From Acetobacter senegalensis (GTDB taxonomy: Bacteria; Pseudomonadota; Alphaproteobacteria; Acetobacterales; Acetobacteraceae), in contig NZ_LHZU01000115.1 in assembly GCF_001580995.1 (NCBI RefSeq), positions 1-42,706 of the forward strand: a DNA stretch of 42,706 bases. The letters run 5' to 3'. Positions 1 through 8,131 of this stretch are shown here, one piece after another. Below the pieces are notes generated by a model. That model was not told where the DNA came from and made no database searches. It saw nothing but the letters and a program-made list of their open reading frames with translations. The translations under genes and the position numbers were made by a program. Position 1 is the stretch's first letter. Every line of letters begins with the position of its first letter.

Positions 1-435
1 CCGGAACCCACCCTGACCCCGGCCCCGCCGGATATCGAGATCCACCCCTTCCCCGTGCCGCCGCAGCCTGCGGTTGATCTGAACGCAAAGGGTGCGGTCA
101 CCACTATTCCCGGCGGCGTAAGGCTGACCTTTGCACCGGGCTCCTCCGCCCTGAACCCGGAGACCCATCAGGCCATTCTGGCGTTTGGGCAGCGTCTGTC
201 TGACAAACCCCATGTCCGCGCACTGATTGACGTCTACAGCTCCGGCGCTGCGGATGATCCCTCCCTGCCGCGCCGCATGGCGCTGGCGCGCGGTCTGGCG
301 GCCCGCAGCGTGCTGATGAATGGCGGCACGCCCTCCACCCGCATCTATCTCCGTGTGATTGGTGTGCCCAAAACACCCGCTCCGGATGGCGTGCAGGATT
401 ACATGGACATTTATCAGTCTGACGCTGTCCCCTGA
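1..435 (+). CDS. OmpA-like domain protein, C-terminal part (5' end outside window)
   Basis: Open frame from the first base to a TGA at 433-435, 144 residues, with no start visible, so the gene begins left of the window. The visible part opens with a Pro-rich linker, followed by a region resembling an OmpA/MotB peptidoglycan-binding fold: a strand ending in FAPGSSALNPE (compare the FxxGSAxL of OmpA domains), a 'IDVYSSGAAD' strand in place of the usual G-H-T-D motif, and a helix of the 'RRMALARGLAARSVLMNGG' type that matches the SxxRAxxVxxxLxxxG helix. The next gene, a MotA/TolQ-like protein, starts 32 bp downstream on the same strand, so these probably form one operon. The last key Arg/Asp residues of a classic OmpA_C domain are not obvious, so the domain may be divergent. 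Exact function unknown. Confidence 0.7.
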   Translation, partial: PEPTLTPAPPDIEIHPFPVPPQPAVDLNAKGAVTTIPGGVRLTFAPGSSALNPETHQAILAFGQRLSDKPHVRALIDVYSSGAADDPSLPRRMALARGLAARSVLMNGGTPSTRIYLRVIGVPKTPAPDGVQDYMDIYQSDAVP

Positions 436-467
436 CGATTCCCCTCTAAAAATCGGAACCGAAGAGC

Positions 468-1529
468 ATGACCCGTCCTACACAGTATCTGTTCAGAATG
501 ATCGGGTTCCTCGTCTGCGTGGCGCTTGTGGCCGCCACGCTCTGGCGGCCCCTGCGGGATGCCTTCTTCAGCAACCCTCTGCTTGACGGCCTGATTCTGG
601 GCATTCTGGCGGTGGGCGTGGGCTGGAACATGATGATGGTCCGCCGCCTGATGCCGGAAGTGCGGTGGGTGGAAACCATTCGCCAGTCCCGCGCCGGGCT
701 GACCACCGCCCCCGCACCCCGCCTGCTGGTGCCACTGGCCACAGCGTTGGGCTCCCGTCCTGATCATCGCGGGCAACCCATTGCGCTCTCCACACCGGCC
801 ATGCAGGCCGTGCTCGATTCCGTCTCCGGCAGGCTGGATGAGGGACGTGAAGTCTCCCGTTACATGACGGGCCTGCTGATCTTTCTGGGCCTTTTGGGCA
901 CCTTCTATGGCCTGCTGCTGACCGTGGCCGCCATTGCAGATGTGATTGCGGGCATGTCCGTTGGCAGCGGGGATCTGGATGCCATGTTCGGGCAGCTTAA
1001 AACCGGGCTGGCCAAACCGCTGCACGGCATGAGCACGGCGTTTTCAGGCTCTCTGTTCGGGTTGGCGAGTGCATTGGTGCTTGGGTTTCTGGACCTGACG
1101 GCAGGACAGGCCCAGAACCGCTTTTTCAACGAACTGGAAGAATGGCTGGCCGAACAGACCCGCTTTGGCGCGACGGGCTCCGCATCGGCCCCAGCCACGG
1201 AGGGCGGTGCGCCCATTCCCGCCTATATTCAGGCCCTGCTTGAACAGACAGCGGAAAATCTGGAATCCCTGCAAAATCTGGTGCGGGTGAGTGAAGCCCG
1301 GCGCGAGAAGGAAAGCGCTGTTCTAAGCAAACTGTCTGACCGGCTGGAAGGCACGGCCACCCAGACGGAGACCCTGCACAATATTGAGCGCCTGCTGCAA
1401 ATACTGGTGCAGACTTCAGAGGAAGGCCGCACCCGCATGACGGCGGATTTGCGGAATGATCTGCGCGTACTGGCCCGCACCATTGCAGCCGCGGCCGATA
1501 ACGCGCCTCATACCCCGAAAGCACCCTGA
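468..1529 (+). CDS. MotA/TolQ/ExbB-type proton channel family protein
   Basis: 353 residues, ATG behind a GAAGAG-type Shine-Dalgarno. Four hydrophobic segments are visible at about residues 10-26, 39-56, 133-156 and 184-211. The last two carry the MotA/TolQ/ExbB signature: LLGTFYGLLLTV in TM3 and a GMSTAFSGSLFGLASAL stretch in TM4. A polar tail of about 140 residues, predicted helical or coiled (rich in E, R, Q, L), follows. It lies 2 bp before a MotB/OmpA-like gene, the usual stator-type pairing in which ion flow through a MotA pentamer acts on the periplasmic arms of a MotB dimer. No flagellar genes are nearby, so a flagellar role is not supported. The organisation (MotA-like with long cytoplasmic tail, plus MotB-like) also resembles ZorA/ZorB of Zorya defence, but no ZorC/D/E gene follows. 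An envelope housekeeping role is more likely. Confidence 0.85.
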   Translation: MTRPTQYLFRMIGFLVCVALVAATLWRPLRDAFFSNPLLDGLILGILAVGVGWNMMMVRRLMPEVRWVETIRQSRAGLTTAPAPRLLVPLATALGSRPDHRGQPIALSTPAMQAVLDSVSGRLDEGREVSRYMTGLLIFLGLLGTFYGLLLTVAAIADVIAGMSVGSGDLDAMFGQLKTGLAKPLHGMSTAFSGSLFGLASALVLGFLDLTAGQAQNRFFNELEEWLAEQTRFGATGSASAPATEGGAPIPAYIQALLEQTAENLESLQNLVRVSEARREKESAVLSKLSDRLEGTATQTETLHNIERLLQILVQTSEEGRTRMTADLRNDLRVLARTIAAAADNAPHTPKAP

Positions 1530-1531
1530 CC

Positions 1532-2512
1532 ATGGCCCGCCGCCGCAGAAAACTGCATGCCGGGCTGGATGCATGGCCCGGTTATGTGGATGCCCTTTCC
1601 ACCCTGCTGATGGTGGTTATTTTTGTGCTGCTGGTGTTCGTGATGGGGCAGACCCTGCTCTCCGCGGCGCTCAACCGGCGTGAGCATGTGCTGGAAAAGC
1701 TGGAGGGACAGGCAGCCGAACTCTCACGCCAGCTTGATACGGAACACGCCCGCAACCATGCACTGAGCGATACCGTAACTGGCCTGCAAACCCAGCACCA
1801 GAAAGATGCCTCGGCCCTGGCCACCGATGCCGCCGCCATTGAAACCGCCAAAAAAACAGCCGATGCCGCCACGGCCCTGACCGTGGCCGATCAGGCACGC
1901 ATCACCCAGTTGGATGATACGCTGACAGACCTCAACGCCCGCCTGGCCGTCTTGGGTGAGGCGCTTGATGTCTCGCAAAAAAACGTGCAGGCGCGTGATG
2001 CCAAAATTACGGATCTGGCCGCGAAACTGAATACGGCACTGGCGAACAAGGTGACGGAACTCAGCCGCTATCGCTCGGAATTTTTTGGCCGCCTGCGGGA
2101 TATCCTGCACAACCAGAAGGGCGTGCATGTGGTGGGAGACCGCTTTGTCTTCCAGAGCGAGGTGCTCTTTCCCGTTGGCAGTGCTGATCTTTCTGCTGAG
2201 GGCAGGAAGGAAATCACCACGCTGGCGCATACGCTCAAAGAGGTGACAGCCCATATCCCTGCCGATATCCCATGGATTCTGCGCGTGGATGGCCATGCAG
2301 ACCGGCAGCCCATTCACACTGCCTTCCCCAGCAACTGGGAGCTTTCAAGTGCGCGCGCCATTACCGTGGTCAAGCTGCTGGTGGCGGAAGGGATTGACCC
2401 GCACCGTCTGGCGGCCACCGGCTTTGCGGACTACCAGCCGCTCGACGCCCAGAACACGCCAGAAGCCTACGCCCGTAACCGCCGTATTGAATTCCGCCTG
2501 ACAGACCGCTGA
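1532..2512 (+). CDS. MotB-like protein with OmpA peptidoglycan-binding domain
   Basis: 326 residues, starting 2 bp after the MotA-like gene, so probably translationally linked. Order: basic cytoplasmic N-terminus (ARRRRK), one transmembrane helix at about 21-44 preceded by Asp20 in the context YVDALSTLLMVV (position of the ion-carrying Asp of MotB, ExbD and ZorB), a long coiled-coil rich in Ala, Asp, Thr and Leu from about 50 to 185, and an OmpA_C domain at about 200-325. In the OmpA domain I see LFPVGSADLSAEG, VDGHADRQP, SSARAITVVKLL and the final NRRIEFRLTD, which contain the Asp and Arg used to bind diaminopimelate in peptidoglycan. It should anchor the partner channel to the cell wall. 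The coiled-coil arm is much longer than in flagellar MotB. Confidence 0.87.
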   Translation: MARRRRKLHAGLDAWPGYVDALSTLLMVVIFVLLVFVMGQTLLSAALNRREHVLEKLEGQAAELSRQLDTEHARNHALSDTVTGLQTQHQKDASALATDAAAIETAKKTADAATALTVADQARITQLDDTLTDLNARLAVLGEALDVSQKNVQARDAKITDLAAKLNTALANKVTELSRYRSEFFGRLRDILHNQKGVHVVGDRFVFQSEVLFPVGSADLSAEGRKEITTLAHTLKEVTAHIPADIPWILRVDGHADRQPIHTAFPSNWELSSARAITVVKLLVAEGIDPHRLAATGFADYQPLDAQNTPEAYARNRRIEFRLTDR

Positions 2513-2734
2513 GAAGCGGCCTGCACATGCAGGAACGGATGCCAACAGGCAGAACCCGCCGCAAAGAGCGTTAGCCCAAACAGCCTGTTAGTCGTCTCTG
2601 CCTCCAACACACACGAGGCAGAGGCAGAGGCAGAGGCATAAAAAAAGTTTTCACACAGTTCTTTCGCGCATCTGGTATTTCAACAGGATACACACTCAAC
2701 AGTGTCCTTATCTCTGAGCCAGAATAGGTTTTTT
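2513..2734. other. Intergenic region with short tandem repeat
   Basis: About 220 bp between the MotB-like and TraB/GumN-like genes. It holds a four-copy GAGGCA repeat at 2615-2638 and, 11 bp upstream, the complementary CTCTGCCTC at 2595-2603, so a hairpin is possible. No T tract follows it, so I do not call it a terminator. A possible AT-rich promoter zone for the next gene lies at about 2640-2700, but no clear -35/-10 pair stands out. Confidence 0.4.
2615..2638. repeat. Tandem repeat (GAGGCA)x4
   Basis: Four perfect head-to-tail copies of the hexamer GAGGCA. It is intergenic, so copy-number slippage would not break a reading frame but could change the distance between an upstream promoter and the downstream gene. 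Confidence 0.85.
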
Positions 2735-3769
2735 ATGAGATCCCTTTCAAAGCGCACCGTGATTACAGCCGTTCTTTCAGTCACCACCCTTTTCAGCACC
2801 GGCATGGGCCTTCATTTCTCCGCAGCATGGGGACAAGCCGCCACACCACCGCCAGCCGCATCATCCTCCTGCCCTGTCGCTGCGCACATGCCCTCTGCTC
2901 CAGAACTCAAGGACATTGCCCGCACGGCCACAGACCGGGGGTTTTTATGGCAGGTGACCAGCGACGGTCATTCCTCATGGTTGTATGGCACCATACATGC
3001 GGCCAAGCTGAACTGGGCCTTTCCCGGCCCCCTCATACGGGCAGCCCTCCGCCGGAGCGACACCATTGCCGTGGAGCTCTCCCTGTCTGATCCCGCCACC
3101 TTGCAGGTATTACGCGATAAAGAAGACCCTGCCCGCCTTCAGCATCTTGTTGAAACACACCGCAAGGCCCGGCTGGATGAGATTGCCGCACAGCAATGCC
3201 TGCCGCCTCATGCGTTTGATGCGCTTGCCACAGGAATGGAAGCTGCCGCTCTTGTTTCCCTCAGTGGCCGCAAGGATGGGATTTATCCTGATTACGCCAT
3301 TGATTCCGTCATACAGGGATATGCCCGTTCCGTACACAAACCCATTGTGCCGCTTGAAACAGCCACGGCCCAGCGGCAGTTACTGATTGGGACCACCGCA
3401 GCAGAAGAAGATGCCCTGATTGATGACGCCCTGCATGATCTCAGCTCTGATACAGGCCGTAAGGAGCTATTGGCCATAGCCACCATGTGGGCCAACAGTG
3501 ACCTGAACAAACTTGAGCATTATCGGGAGTGGTGTGACTGCTTGAAGACCACGCAGGAAAAAGCCCACACCAAAGCCATGCTGGATGACCGCAATATAGA
3601 AATGGCAAAGAAGATCATCCAGATGCACACCAGCAGCCATAAGCTGTTTGTGGCGGTCGGTGCCCTGCATATGAGCGGCCCTAACGGCCTGCCCGCGCTG
3701 CTGCGCAAGGAAGGGTTCAAGGTCACGCAGATAGTACCCGCACCATCAGCGACAGCAAGCCAGCTTTAA
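2735..3769 (+). CDS. TraB/GumN family protein, secreted
   Basis: 344 residues from the ATG at 2735. An in-frame GTG at 2702 would add 11 residues, but the 2735 start gives a clean signal peptide (MRSLSKRTVITAVLSVTT, hydrophobic core, then about AWGQA). The mature part has the two hallmark motifs of the TraB/GumN family: SWLYGTIHAAK near the N-terminus and, near the C-terminus, VAVGALHMSGPNGLPALL (the GxxH...G.xGL signature). The family is a Tiki/EreA-like putative metal-dependent protease or hydrolase fold; the two His-containing motifs and acidic residues between them (VELSLSD) are the suspected active centre. Substrate is unknown. It stands alone between a MotB-like gene and the convergent rnhA, so context gives no help. 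Confidence 0.85.
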   Translation: MRSLSKRTVITAVLSVTTLFSTGMGLHFSAAWGQAATPPPAASSSCPVAAHMPSAPELKDIARTATDRGFLWQVTSDGHSSWLYGTIHAAKLNWAFPGPLIRAALRRSDTIAVELSLSDPATLQVLRDKEDPARLQHLVETHRKARLDEIAAQQCLPPHAFDALATGMEAAALVSLSGRKDGIYPDYAIDSVIQGYARSVHKPIVPLETATAQRQLLIGTTAAEEDALIDDALHDLSSDTGRKELLAIATMWANSDLNKLEHYREWCDCLKTTQEKAHTKAMLDDRNIEMAKKIIQMHTSSHKLFVAVGALHMSGPNGLPALLRKEGFKVTQIVPAPSATASQL

Positions 3770-3906
3770 AGGCCATATGGACAATCAGCGCGTCAGAACC
3801 GCGAGGGGATTTCGAGTCTGAAAAGGCGGATTTGATCAGATGCTGCAGGTCTGGCTGAACGAAATTCCAATGAGTTCAGCCGCAAAAGGACCCGCTTCAT
3901 ACTCCC

Positions 3907-3934
3907 CTGAAAGACGCTTCACGCTGTCTTTCAG
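3907..3934. terminator. Hairpin between convergent genes, possible transcription end
   Basis: Perfect 9-bp inverted repeat (CTGAAAGAC ... GTCTTTCAG) with a 10-nt loop, lying 4 bp beyond the rnhA stop and about 140 bp beyond the TraB-like stop. No clear T tract follows on either strand, so it is a hairpin in the right place rather than a textbook intrinsic terminator. Confidence 0.45.
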
Positions 3935-3938
3935 ACTT

Positions 3939-4439
3939 TCAGGAGAGCGTTTCTTCAATCAGCTTGCGGGCTTCCGTCGCCAGAACGTCCACACGCTCGT
4001 TTTCCGGCACGCCGGAATGGCCTTTCACCCAGTGCCAGGACACATCATGCTGTTTGGCAGCATCCAGCAGCCTGCGCCATAAATCCATATTGGCAACCGG
4101 ATCACCCGAAGCATTGCGCCAGTTGCGACGCACCCAGCCCGTGTGCCAGCGGGTAATGCCGTTGCGCACATATTCGCTATCCGTATGCAGGCGCACCACA
4201 CAGGGGCGCTTCAACGCTTCCAGCGCCTCGGCCGCGGCGGTCAGTTCCATACGGTTGTTGGTGGTTTCCGCCTCCCCGCCTGAAAGCTCCCGCTCCGTGC
4301 CCTTGAAGCGCAGCAGCACACCCCAGCCGCCAGGGCCTGGGTTCGGGCGGCATCCGCCATCGGTCCAGATTTCCACCACATCTTGCGTGGCTTCTGGCGC
4401 ATTTGCCGGTGCGTTTTCAGACGCCATATCCATCCACAT
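3939..4439 (-). CDS. rnhA: Ribonuclease HI
   Basis: 166 residues, the usual length for bacterial RNase HI, which cuts the RNA strand of RNA/DNA hybrids. All catalytic residues are present: Asp27 in [16 protein letters not shown], Glu65 in NNRMELTAA, Asp87 in LHTDSEYV and Asp151 in NERVDVLA; the active-site loop His141 lies in WVKGHSG. Three in-frame ATGs (4439, 4433, 4427) lie inside the end of thrB, so the genes overlap by 11 to 23 bp and are presumably coupled. The first 20 residues are a poorly conserved extension, so the start could be any of the three. Last gene of an ispH-thrB-rnhA operon common in Alphaproteobacteria. Confidence 0.95.
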   Translation of the reverse strand: MWMDMASENAPANAPEATQDVVEIWTDGGCRPNPGPGGWGVLLRFKGTERELSGGEAETTNNRMELTAAAEALEALKRPCVVRLHTDSEYVRNGITRWHTGWVRRNWRNASGDPVANMDLWRRLLDAAKQHDVSWHWVKGHSGVPENERVDVLATEARKLIEETLS

Positions 4440-5391
4440 TCTCCGTCGCCAGATGGAAGCGTAGCCGCTTGAGGTAATCCAGCGGGTCTTTGGGGGTTAC
4501 CAGCGCATCCGCTGGGGTATTGATCCAGTCGTACAGCCGCGTCAGCAAAAAGCGCATGGCGGCACCCCGGGCCAGAACAGGCAGGGCCGCAAGTTCCGGC
4601 GCGCTTAACGGCCGAATATCCTGATATCCCTGCAAAAGCTGGCGGGCAAACGTCACGTTAAAGGAGCCATCCACATCAAAGCACCAGGCGTTCAGGCAGA
4701 TGGCAATATCGTAGGCCAGAATATCAGTGCAGGCGAAATAGAAATCAATCAGGCCGGAAACGCTATCATGCAGAAAGAACACGTTATCCGGGAACAGATC
4801 AGCATGAATCTGCCCGCGCGGCAGGTCCGGGTTGCCGTCACGGCCCGGCCAGAGGGGCAGAATATGGGCAAAAGCGGCATCAAGCTCTGCTTCCAGCCCC
4901 CGCTGAACGGTTTCTGCTCCACTGCGGCAGGAATTCAGCAGCGGCTGCCACGCCGCAGGCCCAAGGCTGTTGTGCCGCACGGGAGCGTAGCTGCGTCCGG
5001 CCTCATGCAGTTGGGCCAGCGCCCGCCCCAATGGGCGACAATGGCAGGGGCGGACCTTACGGGGCCACACGCCGGGCAGAAAAGTGGTAATGGCGGCAGG
5101 ACGGCCCGCCAGTGTTTTCAGCGTGGCGCCTGTTTTATCTGCCACAGGCTGCGGGCAGGTCACCCCCTGCACCGCCAGATGCTGCATCAGGCCGAGAAAC
5201 CAGGGGAGTTCACGCACATTCACCCGCTTTTCATACAGGGTGAGAATAAAATCCCCCTGTGTGGTGCGCAGTTGAAAGTTGCTGTTTTCCACCCCTTCGG
5301 CAATGCCACGGAAGGCAACCAGCCCCCCGATGGCATAGTCAGCAAGAAACGCCTCAAGCGCCTCGTCACTCACATCCGTGTAAACGGCCAT
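4417..5391 (-). CDS. thrB: Homoserine kinase (aminoglycoside phosphotransferase fold)
   Basis: 324 residues. This is the APH-fold type of homoserine kinase used by many Proteobacteria, not the GHMP type; it phosphorylates L-homoserine with ATP in threonine synthesis. Seen: N-terminal [15 protein letters not shown], the GVENSNF loop near residue 33, the catalytic loop [13 protein letters not shown] (Asp198, Asn203) and the metal-binding [10 protein letters not shown] (Asp216). The start is the first ATG, giving the family's standard N-terminus. It sits 20 bp after ispH and its 3' end overlaps rnhA, supporting cotranscription of the three. Confidence 0.95.
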   Translation of the reverse strand: MAVYTDVSDEALEAFLADYAIGGLVAFRGIAEGVENSNFQLRTTQGDFILTLYEKRVNVRELPWFLGLMQHLAVQGVTCPQPVADKTGATLKTLAGRPAAITTFLPGVWPRKVRPCHCRPLGRALAQLHEAGRSYAPVRHNSLGPAAWQPLLNSCRSGAETVQRGLEAELDAAFAHILPLWPGRDGNPDLPRGQIHADLFPDNVFFLHDSVSGLIDFYFACTDILAYDIAICLNAWCFDVDGSFNVTFARQLLQGYQDIRPLSAPELAALPVLARGAAMRFLLTRLYDWINTPADALVTPKDPLDYLKRLRFHLATENVDGYGV

Positions 5392-5411
5392 ATAGCAGCA
5401 GCAGCCTCTTT

Positions 5412-6413
5412 TTAACCGAGCGGGGCCGGCAGACGGAAGGTCACGTTTTCTTCCTTCACCGTGCGTTCATCAATGCACAGCGTGTACCGCTTGGCCAGTT
5501 CCGCCACCATTTCCTGCACCAGCGCTTCCGGCGCGGAAGCCCCGGCCGTAATGCCCAGCGTGTCCACACCTTCCAGCACGGACCAGTCCAGCGCATTCAG
5601 GCGCGGCACCAGCAGCGCACGGGTAGCGCCAGAACGTTCCGCCACTTCCCGCAACCGCTGAGAGTTGGAGGAGTTGGGAGAGCCGATTACGATCACCAGA
5701 TCACATTCCGGCGCAATGGCCTTCACGGCTTCCTGGCGGTTGGTGGTGGCGTAGCAGATATCCTCACGCCGGGGGCCTTCAATCAGCGGGAACCGCTCAC
5801 GCAGGATATCCACAATTTCCGCCGTATCATCAACGGAAAGGGTGGTCTGGGTGATAAAGGCCAGACGGGAAGGATCAGCAGGCTGCACGCTGCGGGCTTC
5901 ATCCGCATCATTGATCAGCGTCACGGCACCCGGCGGCAACTGGCCCATGGTGCCCACCACTTCCGGGTGGCCCGCATGGCCGATCATCAGAATATGGCGG
6001 CTTTCCGGGCCACCACCGGCAAAGTGGCGCTCGGCTTCACGATGCACCTTGGACACCAGCGGACATGTGGCATCCAGATACAGCAGATTGCGGCGCTCGG
6101 CTTCAGCCGGAACGGTCTTGGGCACACCATGGGCGGAGAACACAACATGGCCATCGGGCGGAACCTCATCCAGTTCCTCCACAAAAATGGCGCCCTGGGC
6201 TTCCAGCTCTTCCACCACCGTACGGTTGTGAACAATTTCATGCCGGACATACACCGGCGCGCCATAACGGCGGATGGCTTCCTCAACCACACGGATGGCG
6301 CGATCGACCCCGGCGCAGAACCCGCGCGGGCCAGCCAGAAGCACTTTAAGAGATTTGCCATGAGAGGCCGTGGCGGTCTCTGCTGTGGCAAGGGTTTGAG
6401 TTTGATCGGGCAT
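5412..6413 (-). CDS. ispH: 4-hydroxy-3-methylbut-2-enyl diphosphate reductase
   Basis: 333 residues from the ATG at 6413. A longer in-frame ATG at 6521 would add 36 residues of no family resemblance, so I prefer 6413. IspH is the last enzyme of the MEP isoprenoid pathway, reducing HMBPP to IPP and DMAPP with a 4Fe-4S cluster. The three cluster cysteines are visible: Cys33 in [13 protein letters not shown], Cys117 in DATCPLV and Cys220 in [14 protein letters not shown]. The HEIVHN and SAHGVP substrate motifs and the [10 protein letters not shown] loop are also intact. First gene of the ispH-thrB-rnhA block. Confidence 0.96.
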   Translation of the reverse strand: MPDQTQTLATAETATASHGKSLKVLLAGPRGFCAGVDRAIRVVEEAIRRYGAPVYVRHEIVHNRTVVEELEAQGAIFVEELDEVPPDGHVVFSAHGVPKTVPAEAERRNLLYLDATCPLVSKVHREAERHFAGGGPESRHILMIGHAGHPEVVGTMGQLPPGAVTLINDADEARSVQPADPSRLAFITQTTLSVDDTAEIVDILRERFPLIEGPRREDICYATTNRQEAVKAIAPECDLVIVIGSPNSSNSQRLREVAERSGATRALLVPRLNALDWSVLEGVDTLGITAGASAPEALVQEMVAELAKRYTLCIDERTVKEENVTFRLPAPLG

Positions 6414-6644
6414 GGTGTTCCCCAAACTTGCGGCGGACGGTATAGAAGAAGTGGCTATGACAAAGCATATTGAAAAAAGGCTATGCCCGAAACCCGGAGA
6501 AGGCACGGTAACCGTGCGCATGGCCTACGCAAAGCGCGGGGCGGATGCAAGCCGTTTTCGGGCATCGGAGCCCCACGTTTGATAGGTGTGTCTGTCTTTA
6601 GTCCTTTTTTGGTCCTGTTTTCTGCCTGTTCAACCCTTTAACTG

Positions 6645-7253
6645 ATGAGCCCGGATTCGCACATGCCGCATGACCTTTCCCACCCACACCGCCTGCTACC
6701 GCGCGTTGCGCTGTCCGGCTTTGTGGCACTTGGCCTGCTGACCGCACTGGCCGGATGTGGAGATGAAGAAAGCCAGTCCGTCTCATTCGCGCCCAGCTGC
6801 CCGCTGACCCATATCCCCCCCGAAGCGGCGGATTACTACCAGTATGAAGGCAAAACCTTCACCTTCCCGCATCTGGTCACGCGTGCCAGCATTCTGAAGT
6901 TGCAGGGTGATTGTCTGGCCGCAGGCCGCAAGGACCTGCAAACCCGAATCGCGCTGCGGTTTGTGGTCAGCCGTGGCATGGCCGCGCATGACGGCACGGT
7001 CACCCTGCCGTGGTTCATTGCCGTGGTGCATGGCGATAAAATTGTAAACAAGCACGTGTTCCACCACACGTTCCAGTTCCCGGCCAATCTGTCCAGTTAC
7101 ACCACAGATACGCATGTGGTGACGGTTGATCTGCCCATTCCCCCCAAGAACACGGAATCCGACTACCGCTTTGAAGTGGGCTTCCAGTTGACCAAGGACC
7201 AACTGGATTACAATGAAACACACCTGAAAAAAGTGGACTATCAGGCCTACTAA
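6645..7253 (+). CDS. Predicted lipoprotein of unknown function
   Basis: 202 residues. A lipoprotein signal peptide is clear: basic/polar N-terminus, hydrophobic stretch VALSGFVALGLLTA and a lipobox LAGC with Cys38 as the lipidated residue, followed by an acidic run (GDEES). An alternative ATG at 6663 would shorten the N-terminus by six residues without changing the signal. The mature part looks beta-rich, with a possible two-Cys pair (SFAPSCPLTH and LQGDCLAAG). I do not recognise the family. It is divergent from ispH with about 230 bp between them and has no operon partner. Confidence 0.8.
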   Translation: MSPDSHMPHDLSHPHRLLPRVALSGFVALGLLTALAGCGDEESQSVSFAPSCPLTHIPPEAADYYQYEGKTFTFPHLVTRASILKLQGDCLAAGRKDLQTRIALRFVVSRGMAAHDGTVTLPWFIAVVHGDKIVNKHVFHHTFQFPANLSSYTTDTHVVTVDLPIPPKNTESDYRFEVGFQLTKDQLDYNETHLKKVDYQAY

Positions 7254-7379
7254 GCCCCAATATCACCAAACCGTACCCTGCCTGAAAAAGGAGGATACGG
7301 TTTGCTACTGTGCCCGGACACGCACCTCCTGCCACCAACGCCAGCGGAAACGCCCTGATCTTCCCCCTATTGTGGGATA

Positions 7380-7433
7380 GGGCGACAGGGCGACAGGGCG
7401 ACAGGGCGACAGGGCGACAGGGCGACAGGGCGA
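7380..7433. repeat. Tandem repeat (GGGCGACA)x6.75
   Basis: Six perfect head-to-tail copies of the octamer GGGCGACA at 7380-7427, followed by a partial copy GGGCGA. It is non-coding on current evidence. Such arrays are prone to slippage and so useful as strain markers; no unit spacing or unique spacers, so it is not CRISPR. Confidence 0.92.
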
Positions 7434-7521
7434 TCCGCTGAGGCTTATGCGCGTGGCAAGCAAGCCAACAGTGCGCCTCATCAGCAGATAAATACCCCCG
7501 AAAGAGAAGCCTCTCCCCCAC

Positions 7522-7553
7522 AAAAAAAGAGCGCCCTTACGGAGCGCTCTTTC
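7522..7553 (-). terminator. Intrinsic terminator of the CsbD-like gene
   Basis: On the minus strand, stem AGAGCGCTCC/GGGCGCTCT with a GTAA loop, followed directly by seven T residues. It begins about 25 bp after the stop of the CsbD-like gene. Textbook intrinsic terminator. Confidence 0.85.
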
Positions 7554-7577
7554 CTCAACATTCTCTGATGAGATCAC

Positions 7578-7757
7578 TCAGAGATCGTTGATTTTCCCTT
7601 TGACGGTGCCTTTGGCGTTTTCAGCCTCGCCTTTGAGCTTCTGCGCTTTGCCCTTGATTTCAAGCTCCTTGTCGTTGGTCACTTTCCCAACACCTTCCTT
7701 CACAGAGCCCACAACCTTGTCAGCGGCACCTTTTACTTTGTCAGAAAACTCACCCAT
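7578..7757 (-). CDS. CsbD-like small stress protein
   Basis: 59 residues, ATG at 7757 preceded by a good Shine-Dalgarno (AGGAGAGC) and followed by an intrinsic terminator, so a monocistronic unit. The composition is typical of CsbD/YjbJ-like proteins: small, Lys/Gly/Glu-rich, no Cys or Trp, predicted helical, with repeated KxKG-like units (GEFSDKVKGAADKVVGSVKEG, then ELEIKGKAQKLKGEAENAKG in two halves). These proteins are abundant under general stress or stationary phase; their molecular role is unknown. The sequence is shorter than 60 codons of protein and is easily missed by length filters. Confidence 0.87.
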   Translation of the reverse strand: MGEFSDKVKGAADKVVGSVKEGVGKVTNDKELEIKGKAQKLKGEAENAKGTVKGKINDL

Positions 7758-8131
7758 GGATGCTCTCCTAAAGACTGGTGGGGCTGATCAAACCAGCCCC
7801 TTCATGGATGATAACGCGCCATGGTCTACCGGGTTCAGCGTCCCCCGCCGTTCCGTGCCGCCGCTCCCTTCACCCCGTCACTTGTGCGAGACTAGGTGGC
7901 CTCACAAGAACGACCTGTGAACACGCAGCCACGCTGGCCATCATCTGAGGAAACGTGCCTCACGCGAAGCAAGCGCCTCGCCAATGGGACGCATATATGC
8001 CGTAGGGATTTCCAGCGCACGCGCCAGTCCATTGGGCACCAGTTGACCATTAAGCGTGGAGAAAATTTCGGCCACGCAGCGCAACAGAAGTCACTTTGAA
8101 AGAGACGGGTTAGAAGGAGCCGCAGAACCAC
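7758..8131. other. Intergenic region, possibly with decayed gene
   Basis: 374 bp between the CsbD-like and TetR genes. It should contain the CsbD promoter. The half nearest the TetR gene (7941-8090, minus) shows a protein-like open frame without start, listed separately. I see no RNA gene. Confidence 0.4.
7941..8090 (-). pseudogene. Possible gene remnant, about 49 codons
   Basis: On the minus strand between a TGA (8091-8093) and a TGA (7941-7943) lies an open frame whose translation has the look of a real protein tail: 'VAEIFSTLNGQLVPNGLA', then RALEIPTAYMRPIGEALASR, then EARFLR. It has no plausible start codon with a ribosome site. The residue composition is balanced, unlike the Arg/Cys/Trp-rich shadows in the other frames. 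I read it as the 3' remnant of a decayed or deleted gene behind the TetR regulator. I cannot name the family. Could also be chance. Confidence 0.3.

Larger units (their letters stand above)
7254..7577. other. Intergenic region with inverted repeat and 8-bp tandem array
   Basis: 324 bp between the lipoprotein gene and the CsbD-like gene. It contains an inverted repeat (AAACCGTA at 7268-7275, TACGGTTT at 7296-7303) that may end the lipoprotein transcript, the GGGCGACA tandem array at 7380-7433, and the terminator of the CsbD-like gene at 7522-7553. No coding frame is convincing. Confidence 0.5.

Noticed and set aside
468..2512. Zorya defence system
   Set aside because: MotA/MotB-like pair fits ZorA/ZorB, but ZorC, ZorD or ZorE genes do not follow; the next gene is TraB/GumN-like.
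5259..6473. Long plus-strand open frame antisense to ispH (404 codons)
   Set aside because: The minus strand encodes full IspH with all cluster cysteines; the frame is a GC-bias shadow rich in His, Arg, Gln and Gly.
7380..7433. CRISPR array
   Set aside because: Repeat unit of 8 bp with no spacers; a simple tandem repeat.
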